Part shown: positions 7,843-16,455 of the stretch, in pieces
Layout: every line of letters starts with the position of its first letter
How positions within the stretch are numbered: the stretch's first letter is position 1
Assembly: GCA_035690495.1 (NCBI GenBank)
Contig: DASSKK010000063.1
Location: forward strand, 62,001 to 126,000
DNA: 64,000 bases
Source of the DNA: DASSKK01 sp035690495
Lineage (GTDB): Bacteria; Actinomycetota; Actinomycetes; Propionibacteriales; Nocardioidaceae
Direction of reading: 5' to 3'
Notes under the pieces: model-generated
The model's database searches: none
What the model was told of the DNA's origin: nothing
Seen by the model: only the letters and a program-made list of their open reading frames with translations
Program-made: the position numbers and the translations under genes

Positions 7843-8967
7843 ATGAGCCAGCCGACCCGCAAACCGCGTATCGCGGTCGTCTTCGGCGGTCGCTCCGACG
7901 AGCATGCGGTCTCCTGCGTCACGGCGGCGAGCGTGCTGGAGGCGCTCGACAGCGGGCGCTACGACGTCGTGCCGGTCGGGATCGCGCACGACGGCCGCTG
8001 GGTGCTGGAGAGCGACTCGACACGACGGCTGGCCTTCGAGTCCGCCGACCGGCTGCCGGAGGTGGACGACTCCCGTGCCCCGGTAGCGCTGTCCCAGGGC
8101 GAGGGAGGTGGCGAGCTCATCGTGCACGAGCCGGGCGCCGTCCCCCGCACGCTCGGGGAGGTCGACGTGGTGTTCCCGTTGCTGCACGGGCCGTGGGGAG
8201 AGGACGGCACCATCCAGGGGCTGTGCGAGATGGCCGGCGTGAGGTACGTCGGCGCCGGGGTGCTCGCCTCGGCGGTCGGCATGGACAAGCACTACATGAA
8301 GATGGTCTTCCAGGCGCACGGCCTGCCGATCCTGCCCTACACCGTGATCACACCGAAGGGGTGGCAGGACGACCCTGCGGCGTGCCGGGAGAGCGTGGAC
8401 GCGCTCGGATACCCGGTCTTCGTCAAGCCGGCCCGAGGAGGCTCCAGCATCGGCATCAGCAAGGCGCACGATGCCGACGAGCTGGCCGACGCGGTCGAGG
8501 AGGCTCGTCGTCACGACCCGAAGGTCGTCGTCGAGGCGGCCGCCGAAGGCGGGCGCGAGGTGGAGTGCGGGGTGCTGTCCGGGTTCGACGCCGATCCGCC
8601 CGACACCAGCGTCGTCGCCGAGATCCTCCTCGAGGGCACGCACGAGTTCTACGACTTCTCGGCGAAGTACCTGCCCGAGGAGCACACCGAGCTGGCGGTT
8701 CCCGCCGACCTGCCCGACGCGCTGACCGCACAGGTGCGGGAGCTGTCGCTGGCGGCCTTCGAGGCGGTTTCCGCGGAGGGCCTGGCGCGCGTCGACTTCT
8801 TCGTGCTGCCCGACGGTCGGGTGATGGTCAACGAGATCAACACCATGCCCGGCTTCACGCCCTCGTCGATGTTCCCCCGCCTGTGGGCGGCCAGCGGTCT
8901 GGACTACCCCGCCCTGGTCGACCGGCTGGTCCAGCTCGCACTGCACCGCACCACCGGTCTGCGCTGA
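7843..8967 (+). CDS. ddl: D-alanine--D-alanine ligase
   Basis: ATP-grasp ligase that makes the D-Ala-D-Ala dipeptide of peptidoglycan in the cytoplasm. The protein is 374 residues. Visible are the N-terminal VVFGGRSDEHAVS, the family HGPWGEDGTIQG, KPARGGSSIGIS (ATP lid) and the metal-binding VNEINTMPGFTPSSM. The ATG at 7843 was chosen because it lies just before the conserved RIAVVFGG. An in-frame GTG at 7801 would add 14 residues of no family character. Actinobacterial Ddl of the longer (VanA-like) subfamily. Confidence 0.96.
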   Translation: MSQPTRKPRIAVVFGGRSDEHAVSCVTAASVLEALDSGRYDVVPVGIAHDGRWVLESDSTRRLAFESADRLPEVDDSRAPVALSQGEGGGELIVHEPGAVPRTLGEVDVVFPLLHGPWGEDGTIQGLCEMAGVRYVGAGVLASAVGMDKHYMKMVFQAHGLPILPYTVITPKGWQDDPAACRESVDALGYPVFVKPARGGSSIGISKAHDADELADAVEEARRHDPKVVVEAAAEGGREVECGVLSGFDADPPDTSVVAEILLEGTHEFYDFSAKYLPEEHTELAVPADLPDALTAQVRELSLAAFEAVSAEGLARVDFFVLPDGRVMVNEINTMPGFTPSSMFPRLWAASGLDYPALVDRLVQLALHRTTGLR

Positions 8968-8996
8968 GCGCCCACCTCCCACCGCGTGGAGGGCGG

Positions 8997-10175
8997 TCAC
9001 CCCACGCGGATGCCCTGGTGGGCGAGGAGCTCGCGGGCGCGCCCGAGTTGGCGGTCGGCGGAGAAGGCGTACCACTGAGCGGTGAGATCCTCGTCGACGA
9101 CGTCACGGAACCGGCGGAAGGCACCCTTGCCGTGGATCGCCCGCTCCAGCCGATCCCTCAATGCTGCGCCGCGCTGACGTTCGGCGAAGGCGGCCATGTC
9201 CTGCCCGCCGTTCCGCGAGCCGGTGGAGTCGAAGGGCAGCCACCGGTCAGGCTCCTCCTCGACGTCGATGGCCGCATCCTCTCCGACCATCATCGGGTCG
9301 GTGTCGTCGTTGCGATACACCTCGCCGGTGTGCAGGTCGACGTAGCCACCGGTCGACATGAGGGGCTCTCCTTCCAGGTGGCTGCTGAGCATCTCGAGGT
9401 CGACCGGCACCACGCGCCCGGCCAGCGATTCGCCGCGGAGACCGGCCGTCAGGTCCTCGGCCAGCTCCTGGTCACCCGCATCGGCGCGCCAAGTCAGCCG
9501 GTTGATGACCGAGACCGCCAGCGGTTCGACCTCCTCACGCCTCTGCTCCAGCGCCATCGGGATGCCTTCTCCCACGTGCTGCAGCACGTCGTCGATGTCG
9601 CGACCCATGACCGCGGCGAGGAAGCGTGCCGCGTCCTGGCCCGCGACGGCTGCCCGCAGCTCGGTCAGATCGAGCGCCGGGACCTGGTCCTGACCGGGCC
9701 AGGCACGCAACGGCATCGGGTGTGGCCGGCTGGGTCGGCGCGGGGCCCGGCTCTCGCCGTCATCTCCGTCCCAGCGGCGGCCGTACTGGTCGGGGATGGC
9801 GCCCCAGCCCCAGTACGCCAGCGGCCGGTCCGGATGGACACCCACTGTCTCCAGCGGATCGATCTTCTCCTCGACGATCACACACCGGTGCGTCCAGTCG
9901 TCGCCGAGGTCGAACGTGAACTGGAACTCACAACCCGGCTCCACTGTCCCGGCGACCTTGGTCGTGGTGATGTCGAGCGGGGCGATGACAGGACCGCCGA
10001 TCGATCCGGTCATCTCTGCTCCGGTCTCGTCGTCGGTGACCACCTTGCCGTCGGCAAGCGTGAACATGGACAGGTGTGACCGGTCCCAGCGGGCGAAGGC
10101 GCCGTTGACCGCATCGGCGAGGTCCATGAAGCTGTGCGAAGGACCGCCGCGAAGATGCGTCCCGGCCACGGCCAC
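8997..10175 (-). CDS. plasmid pRiA4b ORF-3-like protein, 5' end probably frameshifted
   Basis: The open frame encodes 392 residues. The first 150 form a pRiA4b ORF-3 domain: FARWDRSHLSMFTLADG and FTFDLGDDWTHRCVIVEEK with YWGWGAIPDQYGR are hallmark segments. The C-terminal half is a less conserved, acidic extension. The biochemical role of the domain is not known. The family often sits in accessory DNA. The visible frame starts inside the domain, whereas the missing N-terminal strand is encoded in another frame just upstream (see the 10145-10234 entry). No transposase, terminal repeat or other mobile gene is next to it. The gene interrupts the usual ddl-DUF3515 neighbourhood. Confidence 0.7.
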   Translation of the reverse strand: MAVAGTHLRGGPSHSFMDLADAVNGAFARWDRSHLSMFTLADGKVVTDDETGAEMTGSIGGPVIAPLDITTTKVAGTVEPGCEFQFTFDLGDDWTHRCVIVEEKIDPLETVGVHPDRPLAYWGWGAIPDQYGRRWDGDDGESRAPRRPSRPHPMPLRAWPGQDQVPALDLTELRAAVAGQDAARFLAAVMGRDIDDVLQHVGEGIPMALEQRREEVEPLAVSVINRLTWRADAGDQELAEDLTAGLRGESLAGRVVPVDLEMLSSHLEGEPLMSTGGYVDLHTGEVYRNDDTDPMMVGEDAAIDVEEEPDRWLPFDSTGSRNGGQDMAAFAERQRGAALRDRLERAIHGKGAFRRFRDVVDEDLTAQWYAFSADRQLGRARELLAHQGIRVG

Positions 10176-10234
10176 AGCTCCTCGCCGCGTCCGCCCAGCA
10201 GTTCCACGGTCACCGACAGCCAGGTTCGCGCCAT
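10145..10234 (-). other. displaced 5' segment of the pRiA4b ORF-3-like gene
   Basis: From an ATG at 10234 the minus strand reads MARTWLSVTVELLGGRGEE, followed by LWPWPGRIFA, the typical start of this protein family. At about 10145-10151 the family sequence continues (GPSHSFMDLADAV) only in the neighbouring frame. A single missing base would explain it. Either a true frameshift mutation or a sequencing error is possible. Confidence 0.6.
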
Positions 10235-10265
10235 TCCCCGAGGATGGCCCATAAGGCGTGCCGTC

Positions 10266-10748
10266 TCACACGCAGGGGTGGGTCTCGCGGATCGTCCTCT
10301 TGATCGCGGGCGCCAGGTCCACCATCGTCGCCGCAGGCGGGAAGTCGGCCCGCGGGATCACCACCTGAACGTTCTGGGCGCGGCCGATCGTGGTGATCGT
10401 GATCTGCTGCGAGTCCCTGCCGGCTCCCGGTGGCAGGAACCAGCCCACCCCGTCGGCGACCGTGCACGCGGCGAACTTGTCCTGGCCCTTCGGTCGCGGC
10501 ACCCCGCAGGTCAGCGCGATGGCCGGGTCTCCCCAGGTGGCGCCGTAGGATCCCGAGCGCCGGACGGTACGCCGTGACTGGCCGTCGACGTGGGTGGGCA
10601 GGGCGCCGACCAGCGCCTCGCACGCGTCGGCGTCCGCGCCGTGCAGCGTGGGCCCTGAGATCTCCGGAGCGCGCGCGCACCCGCCGAGCAGCAGGCACAG
10701 ACAGGACAGGGCGCCCGCGATCCGCAGACCGGGGCGCCGTGGGGGCAT
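10266..10748 (-). CDS. DUF3515 lipoprotein
   Basis: A 160-residue secreted or surface protein of the DUF3515 family. The N-terminus has a positively charged stretch (MPPRRPGLR), a hydrophobic core and a lipobox LLGGC with Cys at about residue 24, so signal peptidase II processing is expected. Family features are the CEALVGALP segment near the mature N-terminus and ALTCGVPRP. Function unknown. It is conserved in actinobacteria beside the small RAM-domain gene and thiL. Here the RAM gene lies 14 bases upstream on the same strand, so the two are probably co-transcribed. Confidence 0.85.
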   Translation of the reverse strand: MPPRRPGLRIAGALSCLCLLLGGCARAPEISGPTLHGADADACEALVGALPTHVDGQSRRTVRRSGSYGATWGDPAIALTCGVPRPKGQDKFAACTVADGVGWFLPPGAGRDSQQITITTIGRAQNVQVVIPRADFPPAATMVDLAPAIKRTIRETHPCV

Positions 10749-10762
10749 GCGGACGGACCGCC

Positions 10763-10999
10763 TCAGATGTGCACCACCGGGCAGGTCAGCGTCCGAGTGA
10801 TGCCCGCGATGTTCTGCACCCGGGCGACCACGAGCTTGCCGAGCTCGTCGACGTTGCGGGCCTCGGCACGCACGATCACGTCGTAGGGACCCGTGACGTC
10901 CTCGGCGAGCGTGACACCCTTCACCTCGGCGATCGTGGCGGCGACCTCGGCGGCCTTGCCGACGTCGGTCTGGATCAAGATGTAGGCCTGCACCACCAT
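10763..10999 (-). CDS. stand-alone Lrp/AsnC ligand-binding (RAM) domain protein
   Basis: A 78-residue protein consisting only of the alpha/beta RAM domain of Lrp/AsnC regulators (MVVQAYILIQT, GPYDVIVRAEARNVDEL), without a DNA-binding part. Stand-alone RAM proteins bind amino acids and oligomerise and may modulate full-length Lrp regulators (family knowledge). The ATG at 10999 is the family start. The frame is open further upstream but is not conserved there. Divergent from thiL with about 109 bases between. Next to a DUF3515 gene, as in many actinobacteria. Confidence 0.9.
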   Translation of the reverse strand: MVVQAYILIQTDVGKAAEVAATIAEVKGVTLAEDVTGPYDVIVRAEARNVDELGKLVVARVQNIAGITRTLTCPVVHI

Positions 11000-11108
11000 G
11001 GCGGACTCCTTGTTCGTCGTCGAGCTGTTCGTGGTCGCGCTCCGGCTCAACCTACCGTGCGGCGCGCCGGGCTCGGAACGCCGGAGCCGGATCGGGGACA
11101 CTACCGCC

Positions 11109-12083
11109 ATGAGCCACGACACTGCAGGACCCGAACCGACCACGCTGTCCGGGACCCTGGCCGACCACGGCGAGTTCGCGGTGATCGAGGCGGTCGTCGC
11201 GCGGTTCGCCCAGGGCGAAGGGGTGCTGCTCGGGCCCGGCGACGACGCCGCCGTGGTGGCGGTGCCCGACGGACGGGTGGTGGTGAGCACCGATCTGCTC
11301 GTCGAGGGCAGGCACTTCAGGCGCGACTGGGCCGAGCCGGACGACATCGGCCACCGGGTGGCCGCGGCGAACCTCTCGGACGTCAACGCGATGGGCGGCC
11401 GGGCGATCGCGCTCACCGTGGGCCTGGCGGCTCCGCCCGACCTCCCGGTCTCCTGGGTGCTCGGCCTGGCCGACGGTCTGGCCGCCGAGGCGGCCCTGGT
11501 CGGAGCAAGCGTCGTCGGCGGCGACTTGACCGCGGCCGACCAGGTGATGATCGCGGTCTCGGTGCTCGGTTGCGTCGACGGTGAGCCCGTACGCCGTGAC
11601 GGCGCCCGGCCCGGAGACGTGGTCGCCCTGGCCGGCAGGCAGGGCTGGGCGGCGGGTGGCCTCGAGGTGCTCGGGCGGGGGTTCCGGTCCCCGCGCGCGC
11701 TCGTGGACGCCTATCGCAGACCCCAGCCGCCGTACGACGCGGGCTCGGCGGCAGCCGCCGCGGGAGCCACCGCGATGATCGACGTCTCCGACGGACTGCT
11801 CGCCGATCTCGGGCACCTGGCTCGGGCGGGGCAGGTGGGCATCGACGTCGCCTCGGACAGCTTCGAGGTCCCCGAGCCGCTCCAGGCCGTCGGCGCCGCG
11901 TTGGGCGCGGATCCGCTGCGGTTCATCCTCACCGGAGGCGACGACCACGCGCTGGCGGCGACGTTCCCCGCCGACGTCGCGCTCCCGGACGGCTGGGTGC
12001 GGATCGGCCGGGTCGAGGAGGGGGAGGGAGTGCGGGTGGACGGCGCGACGTACGAGGGTCCGGCCGGGCACACGCACTTCTAG
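11109..12083 (+). CDS. thiL: thiamine-monophosphate kinase
   Basis: Phosphorylates thiamine monophosphate to thiamine pyrophosphate, the last step of vitamin B1 synthesis. The protein is 324 residues, of the AIR-synthase/PurM-like fold. Key elements are GPGDDAAVV (ATP/Mg site), STDLLVEGRHF, AAANLSDVNAMGG and MIDVSDGLLADLGH. ATG start at 11109. An earlier in-frame ATG at 10998 lies within the divergent RAM gene and was rejected. No TPP riboswitch is visible in the 109 bases upstream. Confidence 0.95.
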   Translation: MSHDTAGPEPTTLSGTLADHGEFAVIEAVVARFAQGEGVLLGPGDDAAVVAVPDGRVVVSTDLLVEGRHFRRDWAEPDDIGHRVAAANLSDVNAMGGRAIALTVGLAAPPDLPVSWVLGLADGLAAEAALVGASVVGGDLTAADQVMIAVSVLGCVDGEPVRRDGARPGDVVALAGRQGWAAGGLEVLGRGFRSPRALVDAYRRPQPPYDAGSAAAAAGATAMIDVSDGLLADLGHLARAGQVGIDVASDSFEVPEPLQAVGAALGADPLRFILTGGDDHALAATFPADVALPDGWVRIGRVEEGEGVRVDGATYEGPAGHTHF

Positions 12084-12116
12084 ACGGGCGATCACGGGGT
12101 CGTCGCGGGCGGACGG

Positions 12117-12143
12117 CAAAAGAGCCGCCCATCGGACGGCTCT
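12117..12143 (-). terminator. Rho-independent terminator of rpmB
   Basis: Read on the minus strand, a stem AGAGCCG/CGGCTCT with inner GC pairs closes a short loop and is followed by TTTT. It lies about 20 bases after the rpmB stop, so it fits an intrinsic terminator. Confidence 0.8.
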
Positions 12144-12162
12144 GTGCTCGATCAGCGCTGGT

Positions 12163-12348
12163 TCAGCGGGTCACCCGGCCGGCCTTGATGCAGCCGGTGC
12201 ACACGTTGAGGCGCTTGGGCGCACCGTTCACGGTCGCCCGCACCCGCTGGATGTTCGGGTTGAACCGACGGTTGGTGATCTTCTTCGACCACGGCCGGTT
12301 GTGACCGAAGCCCGGGCCCTTGGCGCAGATGTCGCAGACGGCAGCCAC
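12163..12348 (-). CDS. rpmB: 50S ribosomal protein L28, zinc-binding type
   Basis: Ribosomal protein L28, 61 residues. It carries two CxxC pairs (CDIC near residue 5 and CTGC near residue 50), so it is the zinc-binding C+ form. ITNRRFNPNIQRVR is the conserved core. The GTG at 12348 follows CAGGAG on the minus strand. Longer in-frame readings upstream lack family similarity. It is divergent from the DAK2/recG operon, the usual actinobacterial arrangement. Confidence 0.96.
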   Translation of the reverse strand: MAAVCDICAKGPGFGHNRPWSKKITNRRFNPNIQRVRATVNGAPKRLNVCTGCIKAGRVTR

Positions 12349-12532
12349 CGTGAACTCCTGGATTGCTAGCTTCTGGGGAACGCCTGGTCTGCCCCGGGCC
12401 GTGCCACGACGAGAGTCGTCTGCCGGGACTCGCAGGCAACCGCCCAAGGGTATCCGATCCCCGGCAGTCCCTCCAATCCGGCGACCTGCACTACCCTGGC
12501 AGGGCTCTCGCGAGCTGAGGAGGAGTCAGGAC

Positions 12533-14188
12533 GTGACCCGGGGAGATCCCCTCGCCAGTCGGCCCGTGGCCTGCCTGAACAAGACCGGCTGGAGGGCCTT
12601 CCTGGAGCTGGCCGAGCGAAACCTGGCCGCGGCCCGCGAGGAGATCGACGCGCTCAACGTCTACCCGGTCCGGGACCGCGATACCGGCACCAACATGTTC
12701 TTGACCGTGCAGGCAGCGCACGCCGGCCTGCGCGAGGCGGTCGACGCTGGTCGGGGCGACCGGCAGGCGTTGACCGCCTCGGCTCGCGGTGCGCTCCTCG
12801 GGGCCCGCGGCAGCTCGGGGGTGATCGTCTCCCAGCTCATCGGTGCGCTCGTGCGTCACGTCGGCGACGCCTCGTCCGGCCTGCCGCCCGCAGAGGTGCT
12901 CGCCGGAGGTCTGGCTGCGGCAAGCGCAGCCGGCTACGCCGCAGTCGGCGACCCGGTCGAGGGAACGATCCTGTCGGTGGCGAAGGCCGCCTCGCAGGCG
13001 GCGGTGGCGGCGGCGACCCGGACGCAGGACGTGGGAGAGGTGCTCGCCGCGGCGGCCGCTGCCGCACGGGAGGCGCTCGAGCACACGCCGGAGCAGCTCT
13101 CCGTCCTTGCCGAGGCCGGGGTCGTCGACGCCGGGGGTCGGGGCCTGTGCCTGATCCTCGACGCCGCCGAGAGCGTGGTGACCGGCCGCCGCACGGTCAG
13201 CGGCCCGTCCCCCCTCGGATCCCGGGGCATCCCGGCGCCCCGAGACCTGGCGGAGGCCGATCTGCACGCGGACGGTCCGGCCTACGAGGTGATGTACCTC
13301 CTCGACGCCGACGACTCCGTGATCCCTCCGCTCCGCGAGACGCTGTCCTCACTCGGAGACTCGTTGGTGGTCGTCGGCGGCGAGGGGCTCTGGAACGTGC
13401 ACGTGCACGTCGACGACGTGGGAGCCGCCGTCGAGGCGGGCATCGCCACCGGCCGCCCTCATCGGCTGCGCGTCACCCACTTCGCCGAGCAGGCACGCCA
13501 CGAGACGAGGGCACGGCCGCCGACCCGCACCGGTCGTGCCGTGTTCGCTGTCCCCGCAGGCCCCGGTCTGCGCAGGCTCTTCGCAGACGCCGGCGCACAC
13601 GTGCTCCGCCCCAAGGATCGAGCGCTGTCCGCCGCGGAGATCGTCACGACCCTGCGCGCCACCGGCGCCGCCGAGCTCGTCGTACTCCCGAACGACCGCA
13701 AGTGCACTCCGGCCGTCCAGGCGGCCGTCCAGACGCTGGAGGAGGAGGACGGTGCTCGTGCCGTGGTGATCGAGACCACCAACCAGGTGCAGGGCCTGGC
13801 GGCGCTCGCGGTCCACGAGCCGGCTCGCCCGTTCGACACCGACGTGCTGGAGATGACCGCGGCGGCCCGGCACACGCGTTCCGGGGCGGTGACCGTGGCC
13901 ACCCGCCGGGCGATCACGATGGCCGGTCCGTGCGAGGAGGGTGACGTCCTCGGGGTCGTCGAGGGTGACTTCGCGGTGGTCGGTGACGACATGTTCTGCG
14001 TCGCCGTACAGGTCCTCGACAGGCTGCTCGGTGGCGGCGGCGAGCTGGTCACGGTGCTCGCCGGAGAGGAGGGCCGGGCGCTTGCCGAGCGGTGCGTCGG
14101 GCACCTCACCGAGCAGCACCCGACTGTCGACGTCGTCTGCTACGACGGCGGGCAGGAGCGCTATCCGCTGCTGCTCGGTGTCGAGTGA
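12533..14188 (+). CDS. DAK2-domain kinase-like protein (FakA-type)
   Basis: A 551-residue protein with an N-terminal DAK2 (DhaL-like) kinase domain (about residues 10-205) and a C-terminal DegV-like/FakA C domain. FakA proteins phosphorylate fatty acids bound to FakB, and this role is inferred by family only. The Mg-nucleotide motif reads VRDRDTGTNM where most homologues have VPDGDTGTNM. Both aspartates are kept. SARGALLGARGSSG matches the nucleotide-binding loop. The GTG at 12533 follows GAGGAGG. The gene lies 17 bases before recG, likely one operon, as elsewhere in actinobacteria. Confidence 0.85.
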   Translation: MTRGDPLASRPVACLNKTGWRAFLELAERNLAAAREEIDALNVYPVRDRDTGTNMFLTVQAAHAGLREAVDAGRGDRQALTASARGALLGARGSSGVIVSQLIGALVRHVGDASSGLPPAEVLAGGLAAASAAGYAAVGDPVEGTILSVAKAASQAAVAAATRTQDVGEVLAAAAAAAREALEHTPEQLSVLAEAGVVDAGGRGLCLILDAAESVVTGRRTVSGPSPLGSRGIPAPRDLAEADLHADGPAYEVMYLLDADDSVIPPLRETLSSLGDSLVVVGGEGLWNVHVHVDDVGAAVEAGIATGRPHRLRVTHFAEQARHETRARPPTRTGRAVFAVPAGPGLRRLFADAGAHVLRPKDRALSAAEIVTTLRATGAAELVVLPNDRKCTPAVQAAVQTLEEEDGARAVVIETTNQVQGLAALAVHEPARPFDTDVLEMTAAARHTRSGAVTVATRRAITMAGPCEEGDVLGVVEGDFAVVGDDMFCVAVQVLDRLLGGGGELVTVLAGEEGRALAERCVGHLTEQHPTVDVVCYDGGQERYPLLLGVE

Positions 14189-14205
14189 GGAGTGCAGGCA
14201 GACCC

Positions 14206-16455
14206 ATGACACGCATCAGCTGGGACTCCCGGCTGGCCACGGTGGCCAACCGGTCCGCGTCGAAGATCGAGAAGGCGTTCGGCTTCCGCACCGTCGGGGA
14301 CCTCCTCCAGCACTACCCACGCCGCTACGAGGAGAAGGGCAGGCTGAGCAGCCTCGACGCGGTCCAGATCGGTGATCACGTCACCGTCATCGGCCGGGTG
14401 GTCTCCTCGGTCCAGCGAGAGTTCCCCGACCGGAGGCGCGGGGGGATCGCCTACCGGCTGGAGGCCGTCGTCGCCACCGAGAAGGACCAGCTGGGCCTCA
14501 CGTTCTTCGACAAGCGCAAGAGCATCGCGCAGTGGCGGGCACGCAGCGTCGCGGAGGGCGCGACCGGGTTGTTCTCCGGGAAGGTGGGCGAGTTCCGCGG
14601 AGAGCGACAGCTGACCAACCCCCAGACCCGGATGTTCGTCGACACCGAAGCATTGGCTGGCGAGGACCAGGCCACCATCGCCTGGCAGAAGGTCCCGGAG
14701 CTCATCCCGATCTACCCGGCGACGGCCTCGATCAGCTCCTGGCAGATCGCTGACACGATCGGTGTGGCCCTCGACCTGCTCGACCGCGTGCCCGACGTGC
14801 TTCCCGAACGGGTACGCCGTGAGCAGCGCCTGCTGGACGTGGCAACGGCGCTCGAGCTGATCCACCGCCCGGAGACCTGGCCGGACAAGACACGCGCCGA
14901 GCAGCGGCTGCGCTTCGACGAGGCGTTCGTGACCCAGACCGTGCTCGCACAGCGTCGCGCGACGCTGGCGCAGATGCCGGCCCAGCCACGCACCGGTCGA
15001 CCGGGCGGGCTCCTGGACCAGTTCGACGGGCGGCTGCCGTTCACGCTGACGCGCGGTCAGCAGCGCGTCGGGGCGGACATCCTTGCCGACCTGGCGCTGC
15101 CGCACCCGATGCACCGGCTGCTCGAGGGGGAGGTCGGCTCGGGCAAGACCGTGGTGGCGCTGCGTGCGATGCTGCGGGTCATCGACTCCGGCGGCCAGGC
15201 AGCGCTGCTCGCGCCTACCGAGGTGCTCGCCGCCCAGCACCGGCGCTCGCTGAGCACCCTGCTCGGCGACCTGGCAGCCGGCGGCATGCTCGGTGGTGCC
15301 GTCGAGGGCACCCGGATCGCGCTGCTCACCGGGTCGCTGGGCGCAGCCGAGCGCCGGAAGGTCATCGAGGACATCGAGTCCGGAGACGCGGGGATCGTGA
15401 TCGGCACCCATGCGTTGCTCGAGGAGGGCGTGCAGTTCGCCGACCTCGGACTGGTCGTCGTCGACGAGCAGCACCGCTTCGGGGTCGAGCAGCGGGCGGC
15501 GCTGTCCGACAAGTCGCTGACCCCGCCGCACGTGCTGGTGATGACCGCGACTCCGATCCCGCGCACCATGGCGATGACGGTCTTCGGCGACCTGGACGCC
15601 TCGACGCTGACCGAGCTGCCTGCCGGCCGTGCCTCGATCCAGACCACGGTGGTCCCGCTCGCCGAGCAGCCGGCCTGGTGGCAGCGCATCTGGGACCGCG
15701 TCGGTGAGGAGGTCGAGCAGGGCCACCAGGTGTACGTCGTCTGCCCGCGTATCGGCAGCATGGGCCGCGGCGTGGAGGCCGACGAGACCGAGACCGACGA
15801 CACCGGCCGGCCGGCAGACGCAGCCGAGGATTCGACGGCCGGTGCCGGGATGGCCGTGGAGGAGCTGGCGCCGGTGCTGCGCGACGGCGTGCTGAGCGAC
15901 GTGCGCCTGGACGTTATGCACGGCCGGCTGCCCGCCGACCGCAAGGATGCGGTGATGACGGCGTTCGCGGCCGGGCAGATCGACGTGCTCGTCTCCACGA
16001 CGGTCATAGAGGTCGGCGTCGACGTGGCGAACGCCACCACCATGGTGGTCGTCGACGCCGACCGGTTCGGCGTCTCGCAGCTGCACCAGATGCGCGGCCG
16101 GGTGGGCCGCGGGTCGAAGCCGGGGCTTTGCCTGCTGGTGACCCGCGCAAAGGCCGACACCCCCGCGCGGAGCCGCCTCGATGCGGTCGCCTCCACCTCC
16201 GACGGGGTCCAGCTGTCCCGGCTCGACCTCGCCCAGCGGCGCGAGGGGGACGTGCTCGGAGCCTCCCAGTCCGGCCACCGCTCCGGCCTGCGGCTGCTGT
16301 CGGTGCTGCGCGACGAGGAAGTGATCCTCGCCGCCCGCGAGGCAGCCACCCGCACGGTCGAGGCCGACCCGGAGCTCGCCGACGTGCCCGACCTCTCCGC
16401 AGCGGTGCGCCGGCTCGACGAGTCCGACCAGGCGACGTTCCTGGAGCGGGCATGA
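14206..16455 (+). CDS. recG: ATP-dependent DNA helicase RecG
   Basis: Branch-migration helicase for stalled replication forks and Holliday junctions. The protein is 749 residues. An N-terminal wedge/OB domain (about 1-190) precedes the SF2 motor: Walker A GEVGSGKTVVAL, DEQH box VVDEQHRFGVEQR, motif III MTATPIPRTMAM, and C-terminal QMRGRVGRG. The insert between motifs III and IV (DETETDDTGRPADAAED) is acidic and probably disordered. ATG at 14206. Its stop overlaps the rsmD start by four bases. Confidence 0.97.
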   Translation: MTRISWDSRLATVANRSASKIEKAFGFRTVGDLLQHYPRRYEEKGRLSSLDAVQIGDHVTVIGRVVSSVQREFPDRRRGGIAYRLEAVVATEKDQLGLTFFDKRKSIAQWRARSVAEGATGLFSGKVGEFRGERQLTNPQTRMFVDTEALAGEDQATIAWQKVPELIPIYPATASISSWQIADTIGVALDLLDRVPDVLPERVRREQRLLDVATALELIHRPETWPDKTRAEQRLRFDEAFVTQTVLAQRRATLAQMPAQPRTGRPGGLLDQFDGRLPFTLTRGQQRVGADILADLALPHPMHRLLEGEVGSGKTVVALRAMLRVIDSGGQAALLAPTEVLAAQHRRSLSTLLGDLAAGGMLGGAVEGTRIALLTGSLGAAERRKVIEDIESGDAGIVIGTHALLEEGVQFADLGLVVVDEQHRFGVEQRAALSDKSLTPPHVLVMTATPIPRTMAMTVFGDLDASTLTELPAGRASIQTTVVPLAEQPAWWQRIWDRVGEEVEQGHQVYVVCPRIGSMGRGVEADETETDDTGRPADAAEDSTAGAGMAVEELAPVLRDGVLSDVRLDVMHGRLPADRKDAVMTAFAAGQIDVLVSTTVIEVGVDVANATTMVVVDADRFGVSQLHQMRGRVGRGSKPGLCLLVTRAKADTPARSRLDAVASTSDGVQLSRLDLAQRREGDVLGASQSGHRSGLRLLSVLRDEEVILAAREAATRTVEADPELADVPDLSAAVRRLDESDQATFLERA

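Noticed and set aside
8968..8996. A terminator after ddl
   Set aside because: The CTCCC/GGAG pairing is weak and imperfect, so I could not support a stem.
8997..10234. The pRiA4b ORF-3-like gene as an insertion-sequence passenger
   Set aside because: No transposase, terminal inverted repeats or target duplication is visible at its borders.
10990..11108. A TPP riboswitch before thiL
   Set aside because: The region is short, overlaps the divergent RAM-gene start, and lacks the conserved thi-box segments.
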